Source of the DNA: Actinomycetes bacterium
GTDB lineage: Bacteria > Actinomycetota > Acidimicrobiia > Acidimicrobiales > Ilumatobacteraceae
NCBI GenBank assembly: GCA_025359865.1
Contig: JANYDH010000072.1
Coordinates: 1-39,643 of the forward strand
DNA: 39,643 bases
Reading direction: 5' to 3'
The notes below the pieces were generated by a model. The model did no database searches. It saw only the letters and a list, made by a program, of their open reading frames with translations, and had not been told where the DNA came from. The stretch's first letter is position 1; the number at the start of each line of letters is the position of its first letter. Shown piece by piece: positions 31,665-39,643 of this stretch. The position numbers and the translations under genes are program-made.

Positions 31665-32482
31665 TGGAGCTCACCGCCACGCGGTTCGAGATCGAGGGTC
31701 GGGTCGCCACCATCTGGCTGCACCGCCCACATCGACACAATGCGTGGACCGGGCGAATGCACAGCGAATACCGGTGGATTCTCGACGAACTCGACCACAC
31801 ACCTGAGGTGCGCGCCGTCGTCGTCACCGGGACGCCTCCGGCGTTCTGCGTCGGGGGCGACAGTGCGGCACTCGCCGGGCATGCAGAGCGCGGTGGTTAC
31901 GACCCAGGTCTGTCCGCCGACATCGCCCGCCCTGGTTACGGCGTGCGTCCCGAGTTCGATGCCGACTTCGCGTTCCAGTATGCAATGCGTTTCCCGATCA
32001 TTGCCGCCGTCAACGGCGCCTGTGCCGGGGTCGGCCTGGCCGTTGCATTGTTCGCCGACCTGCGGTTCGGCGCCGCCGATGCGAAGTGCACTACTGCTGC
32101 TCCGAAGCTCGGGCTACCCGCAGAGTACGCAATGAGCTGGGTGCTCCCTCGCCTGATCGGTATCACCCGCGCCGCGGACCTGCTGTTGTCCGGCCGAGTG
32201 TTCACGCCGGCCGCCACGGCCGAGTGGGGAATCTGGAATGGTGTCGCGGGCAGCGCGGACGAAACGTTGCTCGCAGCACAACAGTACGCACGCCGGCTGG
32301 CGACCGAAGTCGGCCAACATGCGCTGCAAACCACGAAGCACCAGATCTACACCGACGTCCTGCGATCAGATGTGGGCGCCGCCATCATGGATTCGCAACG
32401 GTTGCTCGGCGAGGCGATGACGACAGCCGAGTACCGGGAGGGTGTCGCTGCCCTCCGGGAGAGGCGACCGCCGCAACACTGA
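31664..32482 (+). CDS. Enoyl-CoA hydratase/isomerase family protein
   Basis: A 272-residue crotonase-fold protein. FEIEGRVATIWLHRPHRHNAW opens the fold, the first oxyanion-hole strand reads FCVGGDSAAL, and the second reads AAVNGACAGVGLAVALFADLRF. LGLPAEYAMSWVLPRLIG follows. The usual catalytic Glu near LGLxxE is present as PAEYAMSW. It could act in fatty acid or branched-chain acyl-CoA breakdown. The ATG at 31664 overlaps the stop of the cysQ-like gene. Confidence 0.88.
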   Translation: MELTATRFEIEGRVATIWLHRPHRHNAWTGRMHSEYRWILDELDHTPEVRAVVVTGTPPAFCVGGDSAALAGHAERGGYDPGLSADIARPGYGVRPEFDADFAFQYAMRFPIIAAVNGACAGVGLAVALFADLRFGAADAKCTTAAPKLGLPAEYAMSWVLPRLIGITRAADLLLSGRVFTPAATAEWGIWNGVAGSADETLLAAQQYARRLATEVGQHALQTTKHQIYTDVLRSDVGAAIMDSQRLLGEAMTTAEYREGVAALRERRPPQH

Positions 32483-32529
32483 ACCGGTTGATAATGTGTA
32501 CTGATCAAATCTTGCTGAGGGGGCACATT

Positions 32530-34611
32530 GTGACCATCGCCATCGACATTCCGCAGCGACGGACCCTGTCGGCCGGGGTTCGGCTACCCGGTATTGCTGT
32601 CGCTGCCGTGGCGTCGATCGGTGCGGGAGCGATCCATGCCGCTGCTGCCGGTGTCCATGCCGAACATCCGCAGTTGGCACGGTTGTTCGTCCTCTGCTCG
32701 GTGTTTCAGCTCGGTACGGGGCTCTGGGCACTCGTCCAACCACGGCGTCTTGCAGCGGTCGCGCTTGCTGGGGTCAACGCCATTGCGGTCGGAGGCTGGC
32801 TCATCACCCGAATTGCCGGTGTGTCGTGGATCGATGGGCTACAGGAGCGAGAAGCAGCGCAGTTTGCCGACGCGAGTTGCGCCATCCTTGGTGCGATCGC
32901 CGTCGGCACCGCGCTCGCGGCTGTGCTCGTCGGGTGGCACCCGGGCCGAACCCAGCGCCTGTTTCTTCCCGGGTTCGCGGCAGCTGCCATCGCCATTCCG
33001 GCGATGCTCACCGCCGGAACACACGTTCACTCGCACGACACGTCGAGCGCCGCATCCGGTGACGGGTCAGCCCACGTTCACAGTGCCGATGAGGCTGGCG
33101 CTCCAACAGCGGCAGGTGGGGATTCCGGTGGCTCGGGGGCAGGGGCAGGGGCAGGGGCGACAGAAACCACGGCTCACACGCACGACCATGGCACGCAGAC
33201 CACCACGCCCGCGGGTGGGGCCAACAGTACCGAAACCACCGTGCACGACCATGGCGCAGGTGGCGGTGATGCGATCACCACCGCAGGCGGCGACAGCAGC
33301 GCTACCGAACCCTCGGTACACAACCACGGCGGCGGGTCAGAAGCGCCGGTCGCAGCCAACTGGCCGAGGCCGTGGGACCCCACCAAGCCGATCGACCTGT
33401 CCGGAGTCGCCAATGTTACCGCCGAGGAGCAGGCCCGTGCCACCAAGCTGGTGGAGGACACGCTGCTCGATCTGCCGAAGTGGGCCGATACTGCCGCGGC
33501 CATTGCCGACGGCTACACCTCGATCGGCGATGCCGGTACCGGTAGCGAGCACTACATCAAATTGTCGATCATCCAAGACGACGTGATCCTCGACCCGACC
33601 CAACCCGAATCGCTTGTGTACACCGTCGACGGCGACAAGCGCACTCTTGCCGGCGCGATGTTCATCACCAGCGCTCGTGCCACTGATGATCCCTCACTCA
33701 CCAGTTGGGCTGGACCGCTGATGCAATGGCACAACCACGGCAACCTGTGCTGGGACCGTGATGCCAGCGGCGTCGCGAAGGTGGTCGGCATCGTCGATGC
33801 CGACGGCAAGTGCGCCAGCGGCGTCAACACCGGCGGAGCCAACCCGATGGTCCATGTCTGGATCGTCCCGCATCCCTGCGGCGTGTTCGCTGCGCTCGAA
33901 GGTGTCGGTGCCGGTCAGGCAGCCGTGTCCGACGATCAGCGCGTCGACATGTGCAATCAGCAACACGAACACGGTGCGACTCCCGAGCCGGCCGCTGTTC
34001 CAACGATTGCCTACGACCCGACCAAACCGATCGACCTCGGTGGCGTCGCCGGCGTCACGCCCGAACAACAGGCCGCTGCCGAGAACCTCGTCGCCGTCAC
34101 CGTGGTCCGGCTCCCACAGTGGACTGACTACAAGGTGGCCGAGGCGGCGGGATTCCACTCAATCGGCGATGCGCTCACGGGGCACGAGCACTACATCAAC
34201 TGGGACTGGATCAACGACGATGTCACGCTCGACCCGGATCACCCGGAGAGTCTCGTCTATGTGCCACAACCCGATGGCTCGAAGTTGCTGGTCAGTGTGA
34301 TGTACATGTTGCCCGACACCGTCACACTCGACCAGGTGCCCAACATCGGCGGTGCGCTCATGCAGTGGCACATCCACGACAACCTGTGCTTCACCACCGA
34401 CCCGGTTGCCCCGCGCGTTTCGGGTGTCACCACCTCACAGGGCGGTTGTCCGGTCGGACAGCAGAAGTTCCGGCCGGCACCGATGATCCACGTCTGGATC
34501 ACGCCGAACGCGTGCGGCCCGTTCGCTGCACTCGAAGGCGTCGGCGCCGGGCAGGTCCTCGCCGGTCAGGATCATCTCTGCGACCACGTTCACGGTGACG
34601 GCCTGTTCTAG
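32530..34611 (+). CDS. Membrane protein with His-rich linker and two tandem His/Cys domains, unknown family
   Basis: 693 residues. The N-terminal 165 residues hold about five hydrophobic helices with His36, His43 and His46 in the first helix-loop. Residues 165-270 are a low-complexity Gly/Ser/Thr linker with HVHSHD, HTHDHG, VHDHG and VHNHG clusters. Two homologous domains follow (about 282-463 and 495-675). They share DPTKPIDL, SIGDA-x-TG-x-EHYI, LDP-xx-PESLVY, LMQWH-x-H-x-NLC, HVWI and FAALEGVGAGQ. The repeated EHY, WHxHxNLC and HVW-x5-C residues look like a metal site (inference). GTG at 32530 has AGGGGG upstream; an ATG at 32494 is an alternative. Confidence 0.8.
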   Translation: MTIAIDIPQRRTLSAGVRLPGIAVAAVASIGAGAIHAAAAGVHAEHPQLARLFVLCSVFQLGTGLWALVQPRRLAAVALAGVNAIAVGGWLITRIAGVSWIDGLQEREAAQFADASCAILGAIAVGTALAAVLVGWHPGRTQRLFLPGFAAAAIAIPAMLTAGTHVHSHDTSSAASGDGSAHVHSADEAGAPTAAGGDSGGSGAGAGAGATETTAHTHDHGTQTTTPAGGANSTETTVHDHGAGGGDAITTAGGDSSATEPSVHNHGGGSEAPVAANWPRPWDPTKPIDLSGVANVTAEEQARATKLVEDTLLDLPKWADTAAAIADGYTSIGDAGTGSEHYIKLSIIQDDVILDPTQPESLVYTVDGDKRTLAGAMFITSARATDDPSLTSWAGPLMQWHNHGNLCWDRDASGVAKVVGIVDADGKCASGVNTGGANPMVHVWIVPHPCGVFAALEGVGAGQAAVSDDQRVDMCNQQHEHGATPEPAAVPTIAYDPTKPIDLGGVAGVTPEQQAAAENLVAVTVVRLPQWTDYKVAEAAGFHSIGDALTGHEHYINWDWINDDVTLDPDHPESLVYVPQPDGSKLLVSVMYMLPDTVTLDQVPNIGGALMQWHIHDNLCFTTDPVAPRVSGVTTSQGGCPVGQQKFRPAPMIHVWITPNACGPFAALEGVGAGQVLAGQDHLCDHVHGDGLF

Positions 34612-34848
34612 CCCTTCAAAGCCGACCACGGCCATCCATGCCGAGTTGAACGCCGAGCCCAAACCAGCCGGTCTGTGAGTTTCGGTGCAGGCTGGACCGC
34701 CGCAACCTCACCGACTAAGTGGTCTGTGAGTTTCGGTGCACGCTGAACCGCCGCAACCTAACAACACCCGTGGGCGGAGTTGGAGAGCCGAGGTGAGATG
34801 CTGGAGGATTCTGGTGAACGAGGACAGCAACGATGAAGGACAACGATC
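34612..34848. other. Intergenic stretch, 237 bp, with a direct repeat
   Basis: No credible gene. It contains the 41-bp direct repeat described separately and an AAGGA site about 10 nt before the TauE/SafE ATG. No clear terminator was seen after the preceding gene. Confidence 0.6.
34670..34761. repeat. 41-bp direct repeat, two copies
   Basis: 34670-34710 and 34721-34761 agree at 38 of 41 positions, with a 51-bp period. Both start GGTCTGTGAGTTTCGGTGCA and contain ACCGCCGCAACCT. It could be the remnant of a mobile element end or a regulatory repeat. Confidence 0.85.
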
Positions 34849-35613
34849 ATGGTGTCGGACATCTCCACCCTTGCCCACGCGGCTGCGGCAGCGGCCGCAG
34901 TCGCTGCCGGCGTCATTAACGCGATCGCGGGCGGTGGCACGCTGGTGTCGTTTCCGATCCTCACCGCGCTTGGTGTGCCGGCAATTCGGGCGAACGCAAC
35001 AAACACCGTCGCCTTGTGCCCTGGCTACATCGGCGGCACCTACGCTCAGCGCTCAGACCTTGCCGGGCTCGGTCACGGCCTGAGACCTCAGCTCATCGCT
35101 GCTGCGCTCGGAGGACTGGCTGGCTCTGTCCTACTGATCGTTACCAGCGAGGCTGCGTTCCGCCAGATCGTTCCCTGGCTGATCCTCGGGGCGTGCGGAC
35201 TATTGGGATTTCAAGACCGCATCCGCACGTGGATCAAAGCCCACCACGTCCAAGGAGGAGTGCACCGGACCGTCGAAGTACTGACCATCGGTCTTGCCGC
35301 GATCTACGGTGGCTACTTCGGGGCGGGGCTCGGGATCATGATCGTCGCCGTACTCGGGATGTTCAGCGACCGCCCGTTTCTGCAACTCAACGCGGTGAAG
35401 CAACTGCTGTCATTGGTGATCAACGTGTGTGCCGCCGCGTTCCTCGTCTTCTCCGCCAGGGTGGAATGGAGCCTGATCGCGGTGATGGCGCCGGGGGCCT
35501 TGCTGGGCGGCAACCTCGGCGGACACCTTGCGCGCCGGGTACCGGCCAAGAAGCTGCGCAGTGTGGTGATCGCCTTCGGCGTGTCGGTCGCGTTGGTGTA
35601 CCTCGTGCGCTGA
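34849..35613 (+). CDS. TauE/SafE-family membrane permease
   Basis: A 254-residue membrane protein with about seven helices in the two-half TauE/SafE layout. Half one has AGVINAIAGGGTLVSFPILTA with ANATNTVAL, and half two has YGGYFGAGLGIMIVAVLG with LNAVKQLLS. The family exports sulfite, sulfoacetate or related organic anions; the substrate here is unknown. The ATG at 34849 has AAGGA about 10 nt upstream. It converges on the AI-2E-type permease gene 8 nt away. Confidence 0.92.
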   Translation: MVSDISTLAHAAAAAAAVAAGVINAIAGGGTLVSFPILTALGVPAIRANATNTVALCPGYIGGTYAQRSDLAGLGHGLRPQLIAAALGGLAGSVLLIVTSEAAFRQIVPWLILGACGLLGFQDRIRTWIKAHHVQGGVHRTVEVLTIGLAAIYGGYFGAGLGIMIVAVLGMFSDRPFLQLNAVKQLLSLVINVCAAAFLVFSARVEWSLIAVMAPGALLGGNLGGHLARRVPAKKLRSVVIAFGVSVALVYLVR

Positions 35614-35621
35614 ACCGCTGC

Positions 35622-36740
35622 TCAAGGCTCCGCGACCTCGAGACCGACGATGTTCGATGGGTTCATTTCTCGACGGATCGCCTTGGCCAACACGAGCACA
35701 GCGCCCGACAACGGAACCGCCAGCAGTGCGCCCAACACTCCGAACAATTCGATGCCGAGTAACACGCTGAGCAGTACGACCAGTGGATTGACCTTGACTG
35801 TGCGGGCCATGACGGCGGGGTAGATCACCCCGTTCTCGAGCTGCTGGTAGACGATGAAGAAGATCAGAGTGATCACACCTGCTGTCGTCGATTCGAAGAA
35901 TGCGGCGAGCACCGCGACGGCCGCGCCGATGGTTGCACCGACCAGCGGAATCAGATCGGCGAACGCGACCCACAGCGCCAACACTACGGGGTTGGGAACG
36001 CCCACGGCTGCGAGACAGACAAAGGCCGTCACACCGGCGACAAGGCTGACGATCAGATTGCCGACCATGTAGCCGCTGACAGCCCGCCCCGCGTCGACCG
36101 CGACCCGACGGATCGATTCACGTCGGCGCGCAGGCATGAACGCATACAGTGTCTTGCCCATTGTGGTCGATTGGCTCAGCAGCAAGAAGGTGAGCAGCGT
36201 GACCGTGACGAAGCCGAGCACCACGTCGAACGCGGCCTGGGCGATCTCGAACTGTGAGTCGCCGAGCCTGGTGGCCGCATTGGTGAGTTCACGTTGGTGA
36301 TCACGCACGAATGACACGAGATGGAGGCGTTTGACGAGTTGGCCAACTGCCCCGCGCCCATTGGCCGCGTCTTGGACAGTGCCCGGTAGATCAGTGACGG
36401 TGTCGATGAGTTGCTCACGCACCGGCATCAGGAACAACGTGAACATGCCAATCATCCCGATCAGCGTTCCGATCACCACGAGTCCGGTCGCAAGGCTCCG
36501 TCGGCCACCCAGGCGGGCCTGCAGCCGCCGCACCGCCGGTGCAAGCACAATCGCGAAGAACCCGGAAACGGCGAGCCAACTGACGAACCGCAAGGACGAC
36601 AGGACCAGTTCGACCAGTACCACGGTGATGAGTACCACACCCACCGAGGCGGTGATCGTGCGCCATGGGACGTCGGCCCACGGATTGTGATGGGTCACGG
36701 GTTCGTGATCAGTGGTCGATCGGCGCTCATCCACGAACAC
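35622..36740 (-). CDS. AI-2E family (PerM-type) membrane protein
   Basis: A 372-residue membrane protein with about eight helices. It has the family's long central soluble/amphipathic region (about 110-200) and the C-terminal signature: ALWVAFADLIPLVGATIG, YQQLENGVIYPAVMARTV and NPLVVLLSVLLGIELFGVLGA. Members are proposed exporters of small molecules or Na+/H+ antiporters; the AI-2 role is shown for only a few. The start is GTG at 36740, or GTG at 36734, which has TACAAC 7 nt upstream. Confidence 0.92.
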   Translation of the reverse strand: MFVDERRSTTDHEPVTHHNPWADVPWRTITASVGVVLITVVLVELVLSSLRFVSWLAVSGFFAIVLAPAVRRLQARLGGRRSLATGLVVIGTLIGMIGMFTLFLMPVREQLIDTVTDLPGTVQDAANGRGAVGQLVKRLHLVSFVRDHQRELTNAATRLGDSQFEIAQAAFDVVLGFVTVTLLTFLLLSQSTTMGKTLYAFMPARRRESIRRVAVDAGRAVSGYMVGNLIVSLVAGVTAFVCLAAVGVPNPVVLALWVAFADLIPLVGATIGAAVAVLAAFFESTTAGVITLIFFIVYQQLENGVIYPAVMARTVKVNPLVVLLSVLLGIELFGVLGALLAVPLSGAVLVLAKAIRREMNPSNIVGLEVAEP

Positions 36741-36780
36741 TGTTGTACCCCAGCGGCCCGCGCTGCGGGTGGATCCAGGC

Positions 36781-37911
36781 CTAGAGCGACCGGTAGACAG
36801 CCTCGATGAGCGCCCGGTTGCGTGTGCTCTGCCATCTCGGAATGACGTGATTCATCACGTAGCCGAACCCAACGCCCGCGTCCGGGTCGGCGAACCCGAC
36901 TGCTCCCCCCGTGCCGAAGTGCCCGAAACTCCTGGGGTTCGGACCCAGTGGACGGCGTGCCGTGGTCGGAACGAATCCGAGACCGAACGTCACATCTTCT
37001 CCGAGCACCGGACAGTAACCCTCGGACTGAGGACGCGTCGCCTCGATCAGCAGGTCGCCAGAGAGCAGCCGACCGGGTTCGATGATCGCCGAGTACAACC
37101 GGGCCAACCCTGTCGCTGTGCCATGCCCGTTCGTCGACGGGACCTGCGCGCCTCGCCATTCGGCGGTGTTGACAACGCCAGCCGAGGAGTAGCCGGCGGG
37201 GTTGAAGTAGCCAAGGGCGATCATCACCGCCTCACCGGACAAATTCGCGAAGTCGACCTCGCCGATGGTGGTCGAGGGGGCCCAGATCACGTCGGCGCAC
37301 CGTCGCTGCTCGGCGAGTGGAACTCCGCACCACAGGTCGGCACCCAACGGCCCAGCGACCTGACGAAGCCGGTCACCCGGCATCTGGCCGGTCACCCGTC
37401 GCACGAGCTCACCGACCAAATGCCCGAACGTATTGGTGTGGTACACGTGCCGCGTACCGGGCTCGAACCACGCTTCGGTGGCGGCGACCGCAGCAGTCAT
37501 CCGGTCCCAGTTCCACAGGTCGTCGTTGGTGAGCAACTCTCGGATAGCCGGCACACCCGCTCGATGACACAACGCCTGACGAACCGTGGCAGTCTCCTTT
37601 CCACCGCCACCGAATTCAGGCCATACCGATGCGAGCGTGTCGTCGAGGCCGATCAGGCCGCTGTCGACGATTTGCAACGCGAGAAGCGCCACCACAGCCT
37701 TACCAGCGGAGTAGTAGTCGACGAGTGTGTCGGCCTGCCAGCGGCGCGTCTGCGCCTCGTCTGCCCATCCGCCGACGAGATCGACCACCACGTTGCCGTC
37801 GACGATCACGCACACTGCGGCGCCGACCTCACCACACTCGGCGAAGTTGCCCGCGAACGCCTCGCGCACCTCGGCAAACGCCGCATCGCACTGTCCACTG
37901 ATTGGAACCAT
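36781..37911 (-). CDS. Serine hydrolase, beta-lactamase/EstB-type esterase
   Basis: A 376-residue class C beta-lactamase-fold hydrolase. The catalytic S-x-x-K is S68-A-G-K71 (YYSAGKAVVAL), the second motif Y157-H-T-N160 takes the YxN place, and HFG at 331-333 replaces the KTG motif, as in EstB esterases and carboxylesterases. There is no signal peptide, so it is cytoplasmic and more likely an esterase than a beta-lactamase. The ATG at 37911 overlaps the last codon of the decayed permease (TGATG), so the two were once translationally coupled. Confidence 0.88.
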   Translation of the reverse strand: MVPISGQCDAAFAEVREAFAGNFAECGEVGAAVCVIVDGNVVVDLVGGWADEAQTRRWQADTLVDYYSAGKAVVALLALQIVDSGLIGLDDTLASVWPEFGGGGKETATVRQALCHRAGVPAIRELLTNDDLWNWDRMTAAVAATEAWFEPGTRHVYHTNTFGHLVGELVRRVTGQMPGDRLRQVAGPLGADLWCGVPLAEQRRCADVIWAPSTTIGEVDFANLSGEAVMIALGYFNPAGYSSAGVVNTAEWRGAQVPSTNGHGTATGLARLYSAIIEPGRLLSGDLLIEATRPQSEGYCPVLGEDVTFGLGFVPTTARRPLGPNPRSFGHFGTGGAVGFADPDAGVGFGYVMNHVIPRWQSTRNRALIEAVYRSL

Positions 37912-39509
37912 CACTGCCTCAGTCTCGCAGGCCGGCCGAGATCGTCGACGATTGCACCCCAGGCCAATCGTCCCATCACCACGCCCAACAGAATCCCGAT
38001 GAGCAGGGCGACCGCTGCGATGGACGACGCGTGCCAGGCAACCGCCGCAACCACTTGCCGCCGCGTGAATCCAAGGGTCTTCAGGAACCCGATCTGGCGG
38101 CGACCGCGTCGGACCGACATCACCAAAGCATGAACGAGCGCCGCACCGGCGAGCACGCCAACGATCGTCGCCAGCAGGATCGGCTGGCCCGAAACGAGAC
38201 CCAGGTTGAGGATCTGACGCGGCACCGCGTGCTCGATGAACGTCGTCGGAAACGCTTGCCGGAGCGCACCAAGGGTGGCAGCACGATCGATCCCTGAATC
38301 GAGCCACACCGCGTACGCCTGGCTCAGGGTCCCTTGGACCATTGCGTCGAAAGCTTCGTTAAAGACGAGGGCACCTTGCCGGGCCGGGTAGACAATCCAT
38401 CGTTCACGACCACCTCACCGACCACCTTGAAGGTGAACGAACGTGACGGGTCATTCAGGTCGGCCAGCATCACGCTGTCACCCACTTGCGCATCGAAGCT
38501 ACGCAGCGTGAGCGGAGCCAGCGCCACCTCGGTCGCACGGACCGGTGCCCGGCCGGAGATGATCTCGGCGAAGTCGACGTCGCCGATGAACTGCTCCGCC
38601 GCGACAACCGTCGCGGCGGGCTCTGAGATGATCCCCTTAACGCTCTTCATCCCAACCGCTCGAATCCCGGGAATCGAAGCAAGTGCCGCGCGCGTCTTTG
38701 TCTGCTGCTGTTCGCTTCCGACATTGCCCACCGTTGCATCCCACGTGGCGCCGTACCTGGCAGGCGTAGCGACGAGACTGTCTTAGCTCAGCACCAACGA
38801 CCATGCTGCGATTCCGGCCGCGTAGACCATCGCCACCCCGATGATGGCAGATCCGAGGGTGGAGCCGCCAGCACGTCGTGAACTGGTCATCGCCCAGCCT
38901 GCAACGCCGGTCGGTGGCAGTGCCGGGAGCGTCCGCGGTGACCGTCTCGACGATGTTACTGAACCCGCGCGTCGACGGATGGTGAGCACGGGCACGACAC
39001 CGAAGCACATCTCTGCGAACGCCAAAGCCGAAAGGCCGACCAGGATGACGGGAACGTCGATCGCGTTTCCGGGGCTTGGCTCTGCAGCCCTGCCGATACC
39101 GATCGGACCGAGCGGCGACAGACCAATCGTAACGATCACGGGAACCCTCAGACACCGTCATGAATCCAACAACCCGAATACCGGCAGCGGACAGCATTCC
39201 TGAGCGGGTCATACCCACCGCAGCGAGCACTTCCGTGTCTCGCCACTCACGGCGCACCTGACGTGCAACCGCCTGGCCGGCGAACACCAATCCGGCGATC
39301 GCGATCAACCCTGCAACGAGACGAAGACTGAGCGCCTGCAACCTAATGGCGTCCTGCACAGACGGATTCTGTCCGTCGGTGCCATCGATCGGGCCGACTT
39401 GGGCATCGATCGGCCTGCCGGGCCAGCGGTCGTGCAGCGCCTGGATGACGTCGTCGTTGGTCGTTCCGGGCTCCACCTGGACAACACGGCTCGTGGTGCC
39501 GCGCAGAAG
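37911..39509 (-). pseudogene. Decayed FtsX-type ABC transporter permease
   Basis: One continuous homology in three frames. The 5' part (39509 to about 39150) holds the first helix region and GMTRSGMLSAAGIRVVGF. A frameshift near 39148 moves to the frame with IGLSPLGPIGIGRAAEPSPG. A TAA at 38783-38785 interrupts it, with the same frame resuming as DSLVATPARYGATWD. A second frameshift near 38370 leads to the 3' part (GTLSQAYAVWLDSG and GRRQIGFLKTLGFTRRQV), which ends at 37911. The upstream half of the permease is missing: an in-frame TGA lies at 39510-39512 and unrelated sequence follows. Confidence 0.82.
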
Positions 39510-39524
39510 TCAGTTGAACGTGGG

Positions 39525-39643
39525 TCATGCTGCGAGCTTGGCGTTGTAGACCCATTTGAAGGGTTTGGTGGTGGTGTTGCGGTGCTCGCCGAACCATGTG
39601 TTGGTCACCTTCAACCGGTGCGAACTGCCAGTGTCGAGCACGA
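39525..39643 (-). CDS. Possible transposase C-terminus, runs off the window
   Basis: An open minus-strand frame entering at the right edge and ending at TGA 39525-39527. About 38 residues are visible, ending TWFGEHRNTTTKPFKWVYNAKLAA with the Lys-Pro-Phe-x-Trp pattern often seen at the C-terminus of IS630-type transposases. It lies 12 nt from the point where permease homology stops, fitting an insertion. The assignment is tentative because the catalytic part is outside the window. Confidence 0.4.
   Translation of the reverse strand, partial: VLDTGSSHRLKVTNTWFGEHRNTTTKPFKWVYNAKLAA

Noticed and set aside
32086-32529. N-terminal extension of the His-rich protein into the enoyl-CoA hydratase gene
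   Set aside because: It overlaps a clear crotonase frame; GTG 32530 has a purine-rich site upstream and a plausible N-terminus.
1-39643. CRISPR arrays, tRNA and rRNA genes, defence systems
   Set aside because: No evenly spaced repeats with unique spacers, no recognisable tRNA or rRNA sequence and no defence-type gene cluster were found by eye.

Overview
This window looks like chromosomal core sequence from a high-GC actinobacterium, probably class Acidimicrobiia (Ilumatobacter-like). The reasons are inference from gene content. There is a fused Kgd-type 2-oxoglutarate enzyme, a GTP-type PEP carboxykinase, an F420-type LLM oxidoreductase, a UvrD2-like helicase and a recG / DAK2-domain / rpmB block. 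Many genes have no Shine-Dalgarno site but a TANNNT box 6-8 nt before the start codon, the leaderless pattern known from actinobacteria. No rRNA, tRNA or CRISPR array was seen.

Layout: 1-4580 holds recG and a FakA-like DAK2 gene (minus), diverging from rpmB and a small cold-shock-like ORF that ends inside a strong terminator. 4662-6458 is pckG. 6481-11136 is a minus-strand set: a membrane protein, a DUF455 ferritin-like protein, a Thr/Ala/Pro-rich lipoprotein, a histidine phosphatase, a PIG-L deacetylase and a CaiB/BaiF CoA transferase, several with overlapping stop and start codons. 11224-14051 holds an alpha/beta hydrolase diverging from an LLM oxidoreductase-galK pair. 14065-17344 holds a metal-receptor-like protein and a bPH2-SHOCT membrane protein diverging from a UvrD2-like helicase. 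17313-20547 holds a thioesterase, xthA and an unusual NYN-S1 protein with a long 11-residue-repeat tail. 20682-23051 holds a HAD hydrolase, a flavodoxin-like protein and a homocysteine methyltransferase. 23066-26674 is kgd. 26790-28029 holds a lipoprotein cupredoxin convergent with a Urate_ox_N/CopD-like membrane protein preceded by 14-bp tandem repeats. 28185-29861 is ettA. 29877-32482 holds an HD-domain protein, a small membrane protein, a cysQ-like phosphatase and an enoyl-CoA hydratase.

The end of the window is the most accessory part. 32530-34611 encodes a 693-residue membrane protein with a His-rich linker and two copies of an unrecognised ~180-residue His/Cys-containing domain; it is the best candidate here for something undescribed. 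It is followed by an intergenic stretch with a 41-bp direct repeat, a TauE/SafE permease, an AI-2E-type permease, an EstB/beta-lactamase-fold serine hydrolase, and a decayed FtsX-type permease. That pseudogene carries two frameshifts, a nonsense codon and a missing 5' end. A possible transposase C-terminus runs off the right edge.

All family assignments come from reading motifs by eye; no database search was run.
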